A stretch of 26,889 bases of DNA, taken from IMG/VR virus record IMGVR_UViG_3300023176_000798, positions 1 to 26,889 of that record; one strand, given 5' to 3'. The stretch's first letter is position 1, and each line of letters begins with the position of its first letter. The position numbers and the translations under genes are program-made. This document shows, piece by piece, positions 6,498-13,846 of the stretch. This DNA comes from a virus. A model generated the notes under the pieces. The model did not search any database, was not told the DNA's origin, and saw only the letters and a program-made list of their open reading frames with translations.

Positions 6498-8052
6498 AAA
6501 AAAATGGTTGTAAATGATCTAGCAAAGGTCGAACATAGTGATTTTGTATCATAGCATCAAATTTTCCTTGACTTTGCTGACAGTCTTGTAAAAATGCTAT
6601 CTTATTTGCTCCTGTAAAATTTCTTACGTCATCGTAAGAATATCTTTTTGCAAAGTCTAAACTGCTTTCAAAAAATAGTTTCATGCGTTTTTTATAATCA
6701 GGTCCGTATATTGAATGTGCATTGTCCATCAAGTCAACAGTTTTGCCATTTGCTACTTCACTACAAAAGTGAAATGCTTCTTCAAAAGATCTTATATCAG
6801 TTCCGTCATCTTTGATCCAAGAATAATTTATATCTGACTGCATAGTTAAACCGTACTTCTCTGGATTTCTTTCAAAGTCGGAAACATATGGGTCCGCACC
6901 TATCAGATTTTTTCCGCGCAATACCAACGGAACAAGTTGTGCTTCGTCTACAGGACTTCCTGGTCCTGTTATAAAGTCAACAGTGTTTTGTATACTTTCT
7001 TTATCTTCATAGGGTAATCCTACAATAAGTCCTTGCTTTAGATAAACATCGTCCTTCCATACTTCTCGAGCACGGTGTAGCATGTCTTTTATCCTGTTAG
7101 GATCGATACCTTTTCCTACTACTTTACCTGCTTTTTGATTGTAAGTTTCTATCCCCATAAAACAGTACGACAAGCCCATCTCGTGTAATAAATTAATTTG
7201 TTCAGGATTTGTAATTAATAAATCTCCTCTAATATAAGCCCAAAAATATACTTTAAATGGTAAACTGCTTATTACATCTGCATACAGTTTTAGTTTATTA
7301 TTATCGTCATTAAAGGTGTCGTCTTGTATAGAGTATTTTTGAACTCCAAAATTTTCGTAATTATATAAAAGTTGGTCCCTAATTACATTGCTATCTTTAA
7401 TATAACTAGCCGCGTCCTTATTTCCAATTAGAGGATGAGTGCAGAACGCACATTTAAATCTACAACCTCTTGCAGTTTCTAACGGAAGGACTTCTAAAGG
7501 AGTAACAAAACTATGTAAAGGAATTCTTGGATTGGCATTTGCAAAATCAAAATCTGTATGTGTTGCATATGCTTTAACATCGTGATTTATAATTTTTTCA
7601 TATCTGTCTGGATCTTTTAAAAAATCTACAAACTGCGTTTCGCCGTACCCGTAAAATATATGATCAACACTGTTTATTACAAACTTGTTTGCATGTACAG
7701 CATTACTGCCACCACAAATAATTTTTATATTTGGATTTTTTGTTTTTGCAAAATTTATTAAAGTATTAAAATTATTGTTTAGCAAGTAGTCGCCTACATG
7801 ATGCGGTTTATAGCGTCTTGGTGTATCTGTTCTTGCCCATGATAGAGAGAATGCAAGATATTTGGTTTCTGCAGTGATTACGTAATCAAAGGCTTCTCTA
7901 ACACTGTCCAAAGTCCAAGATTCTATAAAGTCAAAGACTATCCCAGTGTAATTGTGTTTTTCTGCTTGCTCTAGTAAATTGTAAGGAGCCAGTCCTCTTA
8001 CTTTCTTTTTGTCATACGGAGTACTATTTAAAAAGATTATATTGTATGTCAT
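6496..8052 (-). CDS. Radical SAM protein with B12-binding-like N-terminal domain
   Basis: This 518-residue protein has the iron-sulfur motif CxxxCxxC of radical SAM enzymes (Cys197, Cys201 and Cys204 in GCRFKCAFC), preceded by ETARG. Downstream are features of the (beta/alpha) barrel, including SIQDDTFNDD, YCFMGIETYNQ and LIVGLPYEDKES. Residues 1-150 resemble the Rossmann-type cobalamin-binding domain of B12-dependent radical SAM proteins, including a GGSNAV segment (114-119) like the usual GGPHAT. I see no clear DxHxxG cobalamin ligand motif, so B12 binding is doubtful. The substrate is unknown. The gene follows the lysis genes with a one-base TAATG overlap and so is probably made late; a phage ferredoxin at 15034-15387 could supply electrons. 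Confidence 0.88.
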   Translation of the reverse strand: MTYNIIFLNSTPYDKKKVRGLAPYNLLEQAEKHNYTGIVFDFIESWTLDSVREAFDYVITAETKYLAFSLSWARTDTPRRYKPHHVGDYLLNNNFNTLINFAKTKNPNIKIICGGSNAVHANKFVINSVDHIFYGYGETQFVDFLKDPDRYEKIINHDVKAYATHTDFDFANANPRIPLHSFVTPLEVLPLETARGCRFKCAFCTHPLIGNKDAASYIKDSNVIRDQLLYNYENFGVQKYSIQDDTFNDDNNKLKLYADVISSLPFKVYFWAYIRGDLLITNPEQINLLHEMGLSYCFMGIETYNQKAGKVVGKGIDPNRIKDMLHRAREVWKDDVYLKQGLIVGLPYEDKESIQNTVDFITGPGSPVDEAQLVPLVLRGKNLIGADPYVSDFERNPEKYGLTMQSDINYSWIKDDGTDIRSFEEAFHFCSEVANGKTVDLMDNAHSIYGPDYKKRMKLFFESSLDFAKRYSYDDVRNFTGANKIAFLQDCQQSQGKFDAMIQNHYVRPLLDHLQPFF

Positions 8053-8279
8053 TAAACTAGTTTTATGATTGTTGTAACAGCGGATACTAGCAGTGCTTTG
8101 GTTTCTATATCGTCTGCTTCTTTATCTAAAGCATCTGTCCTTACTAAATCTTCTAGTAGTTCTCGTGCTTCGTCTTGTGATAAGTTACCAACATTTAATT
8201 GTTCTTGAATTTCTAAAGCCATGCGAGCACGTTTAGCAGCCCAAGACTTGTTTGACTTGGCTAGATCACTAAGTGTCAT
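8052..8279 (-). CDS. Small phage protein of the lysis operon, 75 aa
   Basis: The protein starts MTLSDLAKSNKSWAAKRARM, is helical and charged through residue 60 (DEARELLEDLVRTDALDKEADDIET), and ends in a short hydrophobic stretch (ALLVSAVTTIIKLV). I believe similar small proteins accompany lysozyme and spanin genes in marine phages, but no function is known to me. It is joined by one-base TAATG overlaps to the lipoprotein gene before and the radical SAM gene after. The hydrophobic C-terminus could touch a membrane, though it is short for a full span. Confidence 0.7.
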   Translation of the reverse strand: MTLSDLAKSNKSWAAKRARMALEIQEQLNVGNLSQDEARELLEDLVRTDALDKEADDIETKALLVSAVTTIIKLV

Positions 8280-8662
8280 TAAAATCTCCTCATAATTGCT
8301 TTTGCAGCAGTGCTTGATTGCTCTTGTAATATCTGTTTCTTGCTGTTACAGTAAAATGTTCCACCCGGTTTTTCAGATGTGCTTCGAATATAGAAATCCT
8401 CAACAGTCTCCGTCATAGGAGAAATTAAGTCTCTAACATCCTGTTGTCTTGATCCTTTACTTTCGCTGTAAAGGTCAAACCATTCAATTTGTTTTTTTAT
8501 AATGTAAATTTGAGGGACGTAATTATTACTACAATCTAGTTCGTTTATAGACTGTCTAACATTTATTATCGCAGCACTTTGATTGTCGTCCCAAAAACTT
8601 GGTAAAGAGGCATTGCACCCTGTTAGTAATACTGCTATTAGTATTAACCATTTATTAATCAT
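8279..8662 (-). CDS. Small lipoprotein of the lysis operon
   Basis: The 127-residue product begins with a lipoprotein signal peptide: MINKWLILIAVLLTGC, with lipobox LLTGC and Cys16 as the lipidated residue. The mature part is short and helical, with two cysteines that could form a disulfide in the periplasm (LDCSNN and TFYCNSK) and the segment QIEWFDLYSESKGSRQQDV. Its start overlaps the end of the larger lipoprotein gene by 8 bases. Having two lipoproteins after an i-spanin is unusual; this one could be the o-spanin, a second outer-membrane factor, or a superinfection-exclusion protein. Position in the lysis block is the main support. Confidence 0.8.
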   Translation of the reverse strand: MINKWLILIAVLLTGCNASLPSFWDDNQSAAIINVRQSINELDCSNNYVPQIYIIKKQIEWFDLYSESKGSRQQDVRDLISPMTETVEDFYIRSTSEKPGGTFYCNSKKQILQEQSSTAAKAIMRRF

Positions 8663-9155
8663 CTTTGCCGGTTAATCTCTCAATTAAGTTAGGCTTGTCT
8701 TCTTGCTGTTCTTTTATTGCTTTTGCTTCGTCAGCAGTTTCTGCAATTTCTGCATTTGCTGCATCTAATGCTTTTTCAGACTCTTTGTAGTATGCATCAT
8801 AAGCAGCAATAATTACTTGCTGTTGTTGAATGTATGCTCTTAAACTAGATAAATTTTTTGCAAGTGCTTCGTACCCGTTATCTGTTAGTCCAAATAATAC
8901 CACAGGCCTACCGGTTGCAGACAATTTTTCAAAAACTTCTTCATAGTTGTCCGGTGTTATTAAAATCCATTCTACTTTAGAGAAAAATAACTCATCTGCA
9001 TTAGGTAGTTCTAACTTAGGTTTTTCAACTGGCTTAGCAGATATTTCTATCTGCTTTGGCATCGGTCCGCCAAATATAGAACACCCACTAAGGAGTGCTA
9101 TTGCCAGGCCACAACCAAGGACATTCACTATTGAACGCTTTTGCACTTGTTGCAT
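8655..9155 (-). CDS. Outer-membrane lipoprotein, probable o-spanin
   Basis: The 166-residue product has a type II signal peptide with lipobox LSGC (Cys25) followed by SIFGGPMPK. The mature protein has a proline-rich linker (about 32-50), a compact domain (KVEWILITPDNYEEVF...PVVLFGLTDNGYEALAKNL), and a long C-terminal helix with coiled-coil character (about 105-155). Its first 68 bases lie inside the end of the i-spanin gene in another frame, the overlapping arrangement typical of Rz/Rz1 pairs. O-spanins bridge to the inner-membrane partner and disrupt the outer membrane at lysis. It is larger than classical Rz1, so the role is inferred from lipobox, coiled coil and gene position. Confidence 0.75.
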   Translation of the reverse strand: MQQVQKRSIVNVLGCGLAIALLSGCSIFGGPMPKQIEISAKPVEKPKLELPNADELFFSKVEWILITPDNYEEVFEKLSATGRPVVLFGLTDNGYEALAKNLSSLRAYIQQQQVIIAAYDAYYKESEKALDAANAEIAETADEAKAIKEQQEDKPNLIERLTGKDD

Positions 9156-9549
9156 TTTTCTCTGTCTCCGTTAATTCTGCACCAGATAGTAGTTCAAAGC
9201 ACCTACCTGCTTTTTCGCTTGCGCGGTTAATTGTTCTTTCTACCAAGCCAGGTTTAGCATTTCCTAAAACTCCAAGATCATGTCTAGCAAGTTTATCGCT
9301 TAGTACATTGTTTTGTGCTCTAGTTTTTGCAAATTCTGCGTTTACTAACTGTAATTGTTCATTAGCCCGTGCATAGTCTGCTTGTAAAGTCTGTATTGCT
9401 TCTTCCTGAGTATGCACCGCAGTTTCTAGTTTTGCATTGTTTTCTGTTAAAATTGCCATTCGCGCTTGGGTATCGTCATAGTACCATTTTCCTACAGCAG
9501 CCATTCCGATCATTCCTAAAAACATTATAAATGCTAATTTGAAACCCAT
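9088..9549 (-). CDS. Inner-membrane spanin (Rz-like)
   Basis: The 153-residue protein has one N-terminal membrane anchor (residues about 4-20, KLAFIMFLGMIGMAAVG) followed by a periplasmic coiled coil (about 28-90: TENNAKLETAVHTQEEAIQ and onward). The C-terminal part has two cysteines, GRCFELLSGAELTETEKNA and FNSECPW. This is the plan of an i-spanin: type II membrane orientation, coiled coil, and short C-terminal contact region. It starts 17 bases after the lysozyme stop, with AAGGAAC as ribosome-binding site, and its end overlaps the lipoprotein gene. Together with that protein it would fuse or disrupt the outer membrane after the lysozyme has cut the wall. Confidence 0.8.
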   Translation of the reverse strand: MGFKLAFIMFLGMIGMAAVGKWYYDDTQARMAILTENNAKLETAVHTQEEAIQTLQADYARANEQLQLVNAEFAKTRAQNNVLSDKLARHDLGVLGNAKPGLVERTINRASEKAGRCFELLSGAELTETEKNATSAKAFNSECPWLWPGNSTP

Positions 9550-9566
9550 ACTGATTGTTCCTTATG

Positions 9567-10010
9567 TTATAGTTTTTCTAAACGTTCCATTAAACGTTCT
9601 GCACGATTTCCTACTTGTCTGTACCATAAAGAATCTCTTCCTTCCGGCGCAGCACCTGCCCAGTCGTGTTCTTCTAGTTTTGCGTTAAAATTCTTAAACT
9701 TGCTTAATCTAGTACGCCCGAGATTAAACATCATATTAACTAGTATTTCCTGTACTTCTCCGGGGAACGCTTCCCATGCATCTCCGTATAAAGCAATACA
9801 TTCATTAATTGAGGTGTCAAGGTCACGTTCAAAGCATTCTCGTACTCTTTCTTCAGACACTGGAGTTCCGACATCTTGTCCATGTTCCGGGTCGGATTCG
9901 AGTACCAAGTGGCCCACTCCGAAAGTAGGATATCCAAGGTGATCTTTGTAGACTTCATAGACAACGCCCTCATCAATTTTTAACTGCTCGAATACTGCTT
10001 CTCTGTTCAT
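9567..10010 (-). CDS. T4-type lysozyme (endolysin)
   Basis: This 147-residue glycoside hydrolase cleaves the N-acetylmuramic acid to N-acetylglucosamine bond of peptidoglycan. The catalytic triad of T4 lysozyme (Glu11, Asp20, Thr26) is present shifted by three residues: Glu14 in KIDEG, Asp23 in YKDHLGY and Thr29 in PTFGVGH. The helix with VNMMFNLG and the closing WYRQVGNRAERL match the C-terminal lobe. It has no signal peptide, so it would need a holin to reach the wall. It is shorter than T4 gpe (164). It heads the lysis genes and shares one base (TAATG) with the gene before. Confidence 0.95.
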   Translation of the reverse strand: MNREAVFEQLKIDEGVVYEVYKDHLGYPTFGVGHLVLESDPEHGQDVGTPVSEERVRECFERDLDTSINECIALYGDAWEAFPGEVQEILVNMMFNLGRTRLSKFKNFNAKLEEHDWAGAAPEGRDSLWYRQVGNRAERLMERLEKL

Positions 10011-10729
10011 TAATTTTTCCTTTTTAAAACTAACGCTTTTCCTGCGTTTTCTAAAACTATCTTATCTCCATACTTAGAAATATTATAGTCTCCTATATAC
10101 TTAGTTAGATATAATATTTCAGGATAAGACTCCATCAAATCAAATGTTCCAGTAACATTTGGTAATACATCTTTTATGTCACCAAAGTCTAAAAATTCAA
10201 AATATAACGGATCTGCATATTTTTTCTTTAGTACAAGTGTGTTTTCTAAAAGATCTGAGAAATCTAAATAACTTTTATTAAAAAAGTTTTTGTAGTTTTC
10301 CATTTGTGTTTCGTTAACTTTAATACCGTAATCAGATGCATGAGTAGGAATCATTTCTTCTAAAGTTGCGTCATTAGCATCCATGGATCTAAAGTTTTTG
10401 TAGTATCTAAATTTAAAATTTTCTCTGCCGGTTAAACTTTTAACACCGTCAAGAATTTCCATGATTTGTCCAGGTACTTGTCTATCTCTTTCCATTTCCA
10501 CAAATACTTTGTAAGTGCCGTCACTTTGTTCGCCGACAGTGTAATCTGCATCTAAAACAAATGTATATCCATTTTCAATAAACGACATTAAATCTTTCGC
10601 GGCATTCTGCTCTTTGACAGAAAAACTTAATGTTACAATATCCTCGTCACTACCCATTTTAGACGCAAAAGAATCGACTTCGAAAATATCGTACACAAGA
10701 TCTCTTAAGTCTTCATTTCGTAAACCCAT
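10010..10729 (-). CDS. Conserved marine T4-like phage protein, 239 aa
   Basis: This protein resembles a family found in T4-like marine phages, but I know no function for it. It begins MGLRNEDLRDLVYDIFEVDS and includes FASKMGSDEDIVTLSFSVKE and an aromatic-rich middle (FKFRYYKNFRSMD). It is acidic and soluble, without a membrane segment. It lies between the first gene of the late operon and lysozyme, joined to both by one-base TAATG overlaps. The late-type promoter at 11294-11301 and the company of lysis genes point to a late, probably virion-related role. Confidence 0.75.
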   Translation of the reverse strand: MGLRNEDLRDLVYDIFEVDSFASKMGSDEDIVTLSFSVKEQNAAKDLMSFIENGYTFVLDADYTVGEQSDGTYKVFVEMERDRQVPGQIMEILDGVKSLTGRENFKFRYYKNFRSMDANDATLEEMIPTHASDYGIKVNETQMENYKNFFNKSYLDFSDLLENTLVLKKKYADPLYFEFLDFGDIKDVLPNVTGTFDLMESYPEILYLTKYIGDYNISKYGDKIVLENAGKALVLKRKN

Positions 10730-11265
10730 TATATAGTCGCTCCCTGATCAGTAGCCGGTGTTTCAGCATTTGCAAGAGTGTCTGCAGGTTGTACTTCTTG
10801 TGCGTCTGCTTTTTGATAGTTTGCAGGTTGACTTAGTAGATCTTGTTCTTCTGCATATCCTGTGTGAATATCTGCTATTAGTTTCTTTGGCATTTGTATT
10901 TCAACAACCCAAATAGGTTTGCGATCTAATTTACCTTTTTTAGTTCCCGGTCTTATATCGCCAGGTTCTCGTATTTTACGAGGCTCTACAAGATGATCTT
11001 TTTTATAGTAAACTTTACAGTCGTAATCTAGTAATCTCTTGCCGCCCATTGGATCAGGCATTTTATTGTGAGGCCACATAAAGGAACATGTAACCCAATG
11101 TCTTTCAATTTTTGGTCCTTCTGCTAATTCGCCATCAGACCAATTTTCGTAAACGTAAATATCAAGTTCATCTAGTACACGCTCAAAATCTTTAAGAATG
11201 CTAAAAGAAGTCTCCCCCTCATAAATTGATTCGACGTTTTTAATTAGATCATATATATCATACAT
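10729..11265 (-). CDS. Conserved marine T4-like phage protein, 178 aa
   Basis: The first gene of a late-type operon. Residues 1-140 form a folded domain with HWVTCSFMWPHNKMPDPMGG, RLLDYDCKVYYKKDHL and KPIWVVEIQMPKKLI. Residues 145-178 are a low-complexity Ala/Asp/Gln/Pro tail that is probably disordered. I think relatives exist in T4-like cyanophages next to the 239-residue gene, but the function is unknown to me. The ATG at 11265 follows a GATAAATA box by 28 bases, with a 14-bp palindrome in between. No strong ribosome-binding site is visible. Confidence 0.75.
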   Translation of the reverse strand: MYDIYDLIKNVESIYEGETSFSILKDFERVLDELDIYVYENWSDGELAEGPKIERHWVTCSFMWPHNKMPDPMGGKRLLDYDCKVYYKKDHLVEPRKIREPGDIRPGTKKGKLDRKPIWVVEIQMPKKLIADIHTGYAEEQDLLSQPANYQKADAQEVQPADTLANAETPATDQGATI

Positions 11266-11278
11266 TTTTTTTGATTCC

Positions 11279-11292
11279 GTATATCGATATAC
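11279..11292. repeat. 14-bp perfect palindrome between late-type promoter and start codon
   Basis: GTATATCGATATAC is self-complementary and begins one base downstream (minus strand) of the GATAAATA box, so it covers the predicted transcription start. It could be a protein-binding site or chance in AT-rich DNA. Confidence 0.4.
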
Positions 11293-11293
11293 T

Positions 11294-11301
11294 TATTTAT
11301 C
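11294..11301 (-). promoter_or_regulatory. Late-type promoter box (GATAAATA) of the lysis operon
   Basis: Minus-strand GATAAATAAGTATAT is one mismatch from the T4 late box TATAAATA and lies 28 bases before the ATG at 11265. The box at 18690-18697 shares GATAAATAnGTATAT, which supports a real signal. Confidence 0.55.
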
Positions 11302-11314
11302 CGTGACACTAACA

Positions 11315-11320
11315 TATAAT
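11315..11320 (+). promoter_or_regulatory. Possible phoH promoter -10 (TATAAT)
   Basis: A perfect TATAAT lies about 100 bases before phoH in the divergent intergenic region, but the -35 position at a 17-base spacing (CTTATT) is poor. A TGTAAATA box at 11345-11352 is an alternative late-like start. Either would give a leader containing the hairpin at 11359-11389. Confidence 0.3.
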
Positions 11321-11358
11321 AGTATTTTTTATTTTGCGTAAAGGTGTAAATACTTTTG

Positions 11359-11389
11359 TAGGGCAAATGCGTTCTACGCATTAACCCTA
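11359..11389 (+). promoter_or_regulatory. Leader hairpin upstream of phoH
   Basis: An outer stem TAGGG/CCCTA (11359-11363 with 11385-11389), a 2+2 internal loop, and an inner stem AATGCGT/ACGCATT (11366-11372 with 11376-11382) with a 3-base loop form one long hairpin 30 bases before the phoH ATG. No T-run follows, so it is more likely a leader structure than a terminator. Confidence 0.6.
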
Positions 11390-11418
11390 TTTCCATTTTC
11401 CAATAAGGAGGAATATAA

Positions 11419-12132
11419 ATGGGTGCAAAACGAAAGGCTCGACAGAGACAAGATAACTTTCAAAATGTTGTTGATTTCAACAATTTCAAAAAAACCAATC
11501 AAGTAACAATACTTCCAAGAAATAGAAACCAAGAAACTTACGTGTTAAAACTGCTGGATCAGCAAAAAGACATAGTCTTTGGAATAGGTCCGGCGGGAAC
11601 AGGCAAAACTTTATTGGCTGTGCAAGTAGCGGTGAAAATGTTTAAGGAAGGAAAAATAGACAAAATTATTGTAACTAGGCCAGCAGTATCAGTAGATGAA
11701 GATTTAGGATTTTTACCTGGTACATTGGAGCAAAAAATGGCTCCCTGGACAAGACCTATTTTTGATGTGTTACGAGAGTATTTTAATGCAAAAGATATAG
11801 AAGGCATGATAGAAGAAGGCATAATAGAAATTGCTCCCCTAGCATATATGCGAGGAAGAACATTTAAAAATGCTTTTATACTTGCAGACGAAATGCAAAA
11901 TGCAACACCCAGCCAAATGAAGATGTTGTTAACAAGATTAGGCGAAGGCTCTATGATGGCAGTAACAGGCGATTTAGCACAAGCAGATAGGCTTAAGGAT
12001 AATGGTTTAATAGATTTTACTAAACTATTAGAAACAACAACTACATCTTATTTGGACATAGTCCACTTTGAAAAAGGAGATATAGAAAGACACGAGGCAG
12101 TAAAAGAAGTTCTAAAAGTATATGGTGATTAA
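11419..12132 (+). CDS. phoH: PhoH-like ATPase
   Basis: The only plus-strand gene in the window encodes a 237-residue PhoH-family P-loop ATPase. Walker A is GPAGTGKT (57-64) and Walker B ends LADEMQNATP (Asp157, Glu158). TRPAVSVDEDLGFLPG and MRGRTFKNAF are further family signatures. PhoH genes are very common in marine phages; in bacteria the family is linked to phosphate starvation and, in some members, to RNA metabolism, but the phage role is unsettled. AAGGAGG (11405-11411) is a strong ribosome-binding site seven bases before the ATG. The leader carries a hairpin. The last four bases overlap the end of dCMP deaminase tail to tail. I see no clear Pho box. Confidence 0.95.
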   Translation: MGAKRKARQRQDNFQNVVDFNNFKKTNQVTILPRNRNQETYVLKLLDQQKDIVFGIGPAGTGKTLLAVQVAVKMFKEGKIDKIIVTRPAVSVDEDLGFLPGTLEQKMAPWTRPIFDVLREYFNAKDIEGMIEEGIIEIAPLAYMRGRTFKNAFILADEMQNATPSQMKMLLTRLGEGSMMAVTGDLAQADRLKDNGLIDFTKLLETTTTSYLDIVHFEKGDIERHEAVKEVLKVYGD

Positions 12133-12566
12133 TTATCTGTACAGATAGTAGCCACGCCTGACTTCTTTAAAAAGTCAACGCCCTGTGTACTACGATATTC
12201 TGTTTTGTAGTACACAGTGGCGATGCCGCTCTGATAAATTAATTTTGCACATTCTATACAAGGAGAGTGCGTGATAAACATTGTTGCATCTTGACCGCTT
12301 TCGAGTGACCGTGCTAGTTTAGCAATTGCGTTGCTTTCAGCATGTAGTACTTCTGGTTTAGTTACAGTTTCGGTTATACCTAGTTCGTGACAGTTAACAG
12401 TAATCTCACAACAATTATCCCAACCTGAAGGCATACCATTATATCCAATTGAGATAATACGATCATCTTTTACAACAATCGCACCTACTTGCAAACGCTG
12501 TGCTGAACTTAGTTGTGCAAAACGTTCAGCAACATCCATAAATGCATCAATAAACTTACGCTTCAT
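12129..12566 (-). CDS. Deoxycytidylate (dCMP) deaminase
   Basis: This 145-residue zinc enzyme converts dCMP to dUMP, the substrate of thymidylate synthase. It shows the cytidine-deaminase motifs HAESNA (His75 zinc ligand, Glu77 proton shuttle) and SPCIECAK (Cys103 and Cys106 zinc ligands). An extra Cys/His-rich segment (DNCCEITVNCHELG, about 50-63) corresponds to the second zinc-binding insert of T4-type enzymes. It belongs with thyX two genes upstream: the pair makes dTMP from dCMP. The end overlaps phoH on the other strand by 4 bases, leaving no room for separate terminators. Confidence 0.95.
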   Translation of the reverse strand: MKRKFIDAFMDVAERFAQLSSAQRLQVGAIVVKDDRIISIGYNGMPSGWDNCCEITVNCHELGITETVTKPEVLHAESNAIAKLARSLESGQDATMFITHSPCIECAKLIYQSGIATVYYKTEYRSTQGVDFLKKSGVATICTDN

Positions 12567-12574
12567 AAATTAAA

Positions 12575-13129
12575 TCATCCATAAGGAAAAATCGGAGTGT
12601 CAATTACAATTTCACGTACAAACATTTTGTCTCGCATTTCAAATAAATCTTTGATAATGTTGGCTAGATCTGTTGTGTTTATTTTACTTTTAGCAACTAC
12701 ATCTTTAACCATGTCTGTATCAACAAAACCTGGTAATACGTTCATAATCTTAGGAGCAAACATTGCTGCCTGAATTTTTTCTTTAACAAAATTGTTTTGA
12801 TGTATTTTTTCTTTCCGATATTGCTGTATAAATTCGTGTGGATGATCGTAGTAACACCACATACTACTAATATTAATTACAACCTTATCTTGTTTTTCCC
12901 ATTGAAAAACTGATTTTATTAATAATTGTGTTTGATTATCGGGTGCATAAGCATTGTTAATAAAAACGTCACAATCCTTTATCTCGTGTATAATTTTATC
13001 TACAATTTCTTGTTTAGTAATATCGTAACCGTTGCTTCTGCTAAATCCTATAATTTCGTGATCTTGCCCAAACACTTCAGAAAGGGCCTTGCCGATACCT
13101 TTTGTATGTCCAGTAATTGCAATTTTCAT
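12575..13129 (-). CDS. Short-chain dehydrogenase/reductase (SDR)
   Basis: At 184 residues it is shorter than most SDR enzymes (about 250) but keeps the core: the cofactor-binding TGHTKGIG (6-13), NNAY (58-61), an ISSM serine region (87-90), and a YxxxK pair, Tyr104 and Lys108 in QYRKEK. PGFVDTDM follows, as in classical SDRs. An Arg at about position 31 in GFSRSNG suggests preference for NADP(H). The substrate is unknown. It lies between thyX and dCMP deaminase, sharing one base (TAATG) with thyX, so a role in nucleotide or cofactor metabolism is possible; NADPH supply or use near ThyX is speculation. Confidence 0.88.
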   Translation of the reverse strand: MKIAITGHTKGIGKALSEVFGQDHEIIGFSRSNGYDITKQEIVDKIIHEIKDCDVFINNAYAPDNQTQLLIKSVFQWEKQDKVVINISSMWCYYDHPHEFIQQYRKEKIHQNNFVKEKIQAAMFAPKIMNVLPGFVDTDMVKDVVAKSKINTTDLANIIKDLFEMRDKMFVREIVIDTPIFPYG

Positions 13130-13833
13130 TATAACTCTGCCGCTAAAGGGAAAATTTTTGCAATTACTTCTGCACAGGCTTTTGCTATTTGCATGTGTTC
13201 TTTTTGTGTACCATTAGCACCGCGAAGTTCGATATAATGGATCCACGATCTTATTGTACCGTTCATGTATAGTCTGCTTACAGTATTTCCTTCCGGTAGT
13301 ACTGCTCTAGCCTGTTCTTTTGCAATGCCGTTATTTACAGCCCAAGTGTATGCATCACGAGCGGCTCGTATTACGTCTTTTTGTTTTTCATTCCATTGTA
13401 TAAAAAGTCTTTCTTCGGGGGTACTGACAGAAGCCTCGCCACCTTTGCCAATGTCCTCTATATTGAGTGATATACTATTTTGTCTATTTTTAGGATCTTG
13501 AAGTCTTGCTTCTCTTAGAGTAAATTCAAGATCTTTAGTAGGATCTGCATAACGTTGACTAAACTCTTGAAAACTAAAACTTCTATGACGTAAAATTTGT
13601 CGAGCAATATCTCTAGTAGTTTCAATTTCTAGGCAAGCACTTACCATTTCAAAGGGTGACCAATGGGCGTGTTTTGCCAAATAGTTTAACAGTTTAGTAG
13701 ATGTTTCCGTGTTAAACTGATTGCTCGGATTGCTAACTCTTGCACAATATGCAATGAGGTCCTGTACATCCTCTAATCCTTCATTTAAAAAGTCGTCTGA
13801 AGGCTGTGAGTAACTCACAAGTTTAATTTTCAC
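13129..13833 (-). CDS. thyX: Flavin-dependent thymidylate synthase ThyX
   Basis: The 234-residue enzyme makes dTMP from dUMP using methylene-tetrahydrofolate, FAD and NADPH. The ThyX motif RHRxxSxxxxSxRY is complete at 82-95 (RHRSFSFQEFSQRY), and YLAKHAHWSPFEMV (51-64) and ARAVLPEG...YMNGTIRSWIHYIELR match other conserved blocks. The start is GTG at 13833, with AAGGAG six to seven bases upstream. Marine T4-like phages commonly carry thyX where T4 has td. It feeds on the dUMP made by the dCMP deaminase in the same gene run. Confidence 0.96.
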   Translation of the reverse strand: MKIKLVSYSQPSDDFLNEGLEDVQDLIAYCARVSNPSNQFNTETSTKLLNYLAKHAHWSPFEMVSACLEIETTRDIARQILRHRSFSFQEFSQRYADPTKDLEFTLREARLQDPKNRQNSISLNIEDIGKGGEASVSTPEERLFIQWNEKQKDVIRAARDAYTWAVNNGIAKEQARAVLPEGNTVSRLYMNGTIRSWIHYIELRGANGTQKEHMQIAKACAEVIAKIFPLAAEL

Positions 13834-13846
13834 CTGTTTCTCCTTG

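Noticed and set aside
12134-12147. TATCTGTACAGATA palindrome at the phoH/dCMP deaminase convergence as a bidirectional terminator
   Set aside because: As a hairpin it has only a 5-bp A-T-rich stem with a 4-base loop and no adjacent T-run; it also lies in coding sequence.
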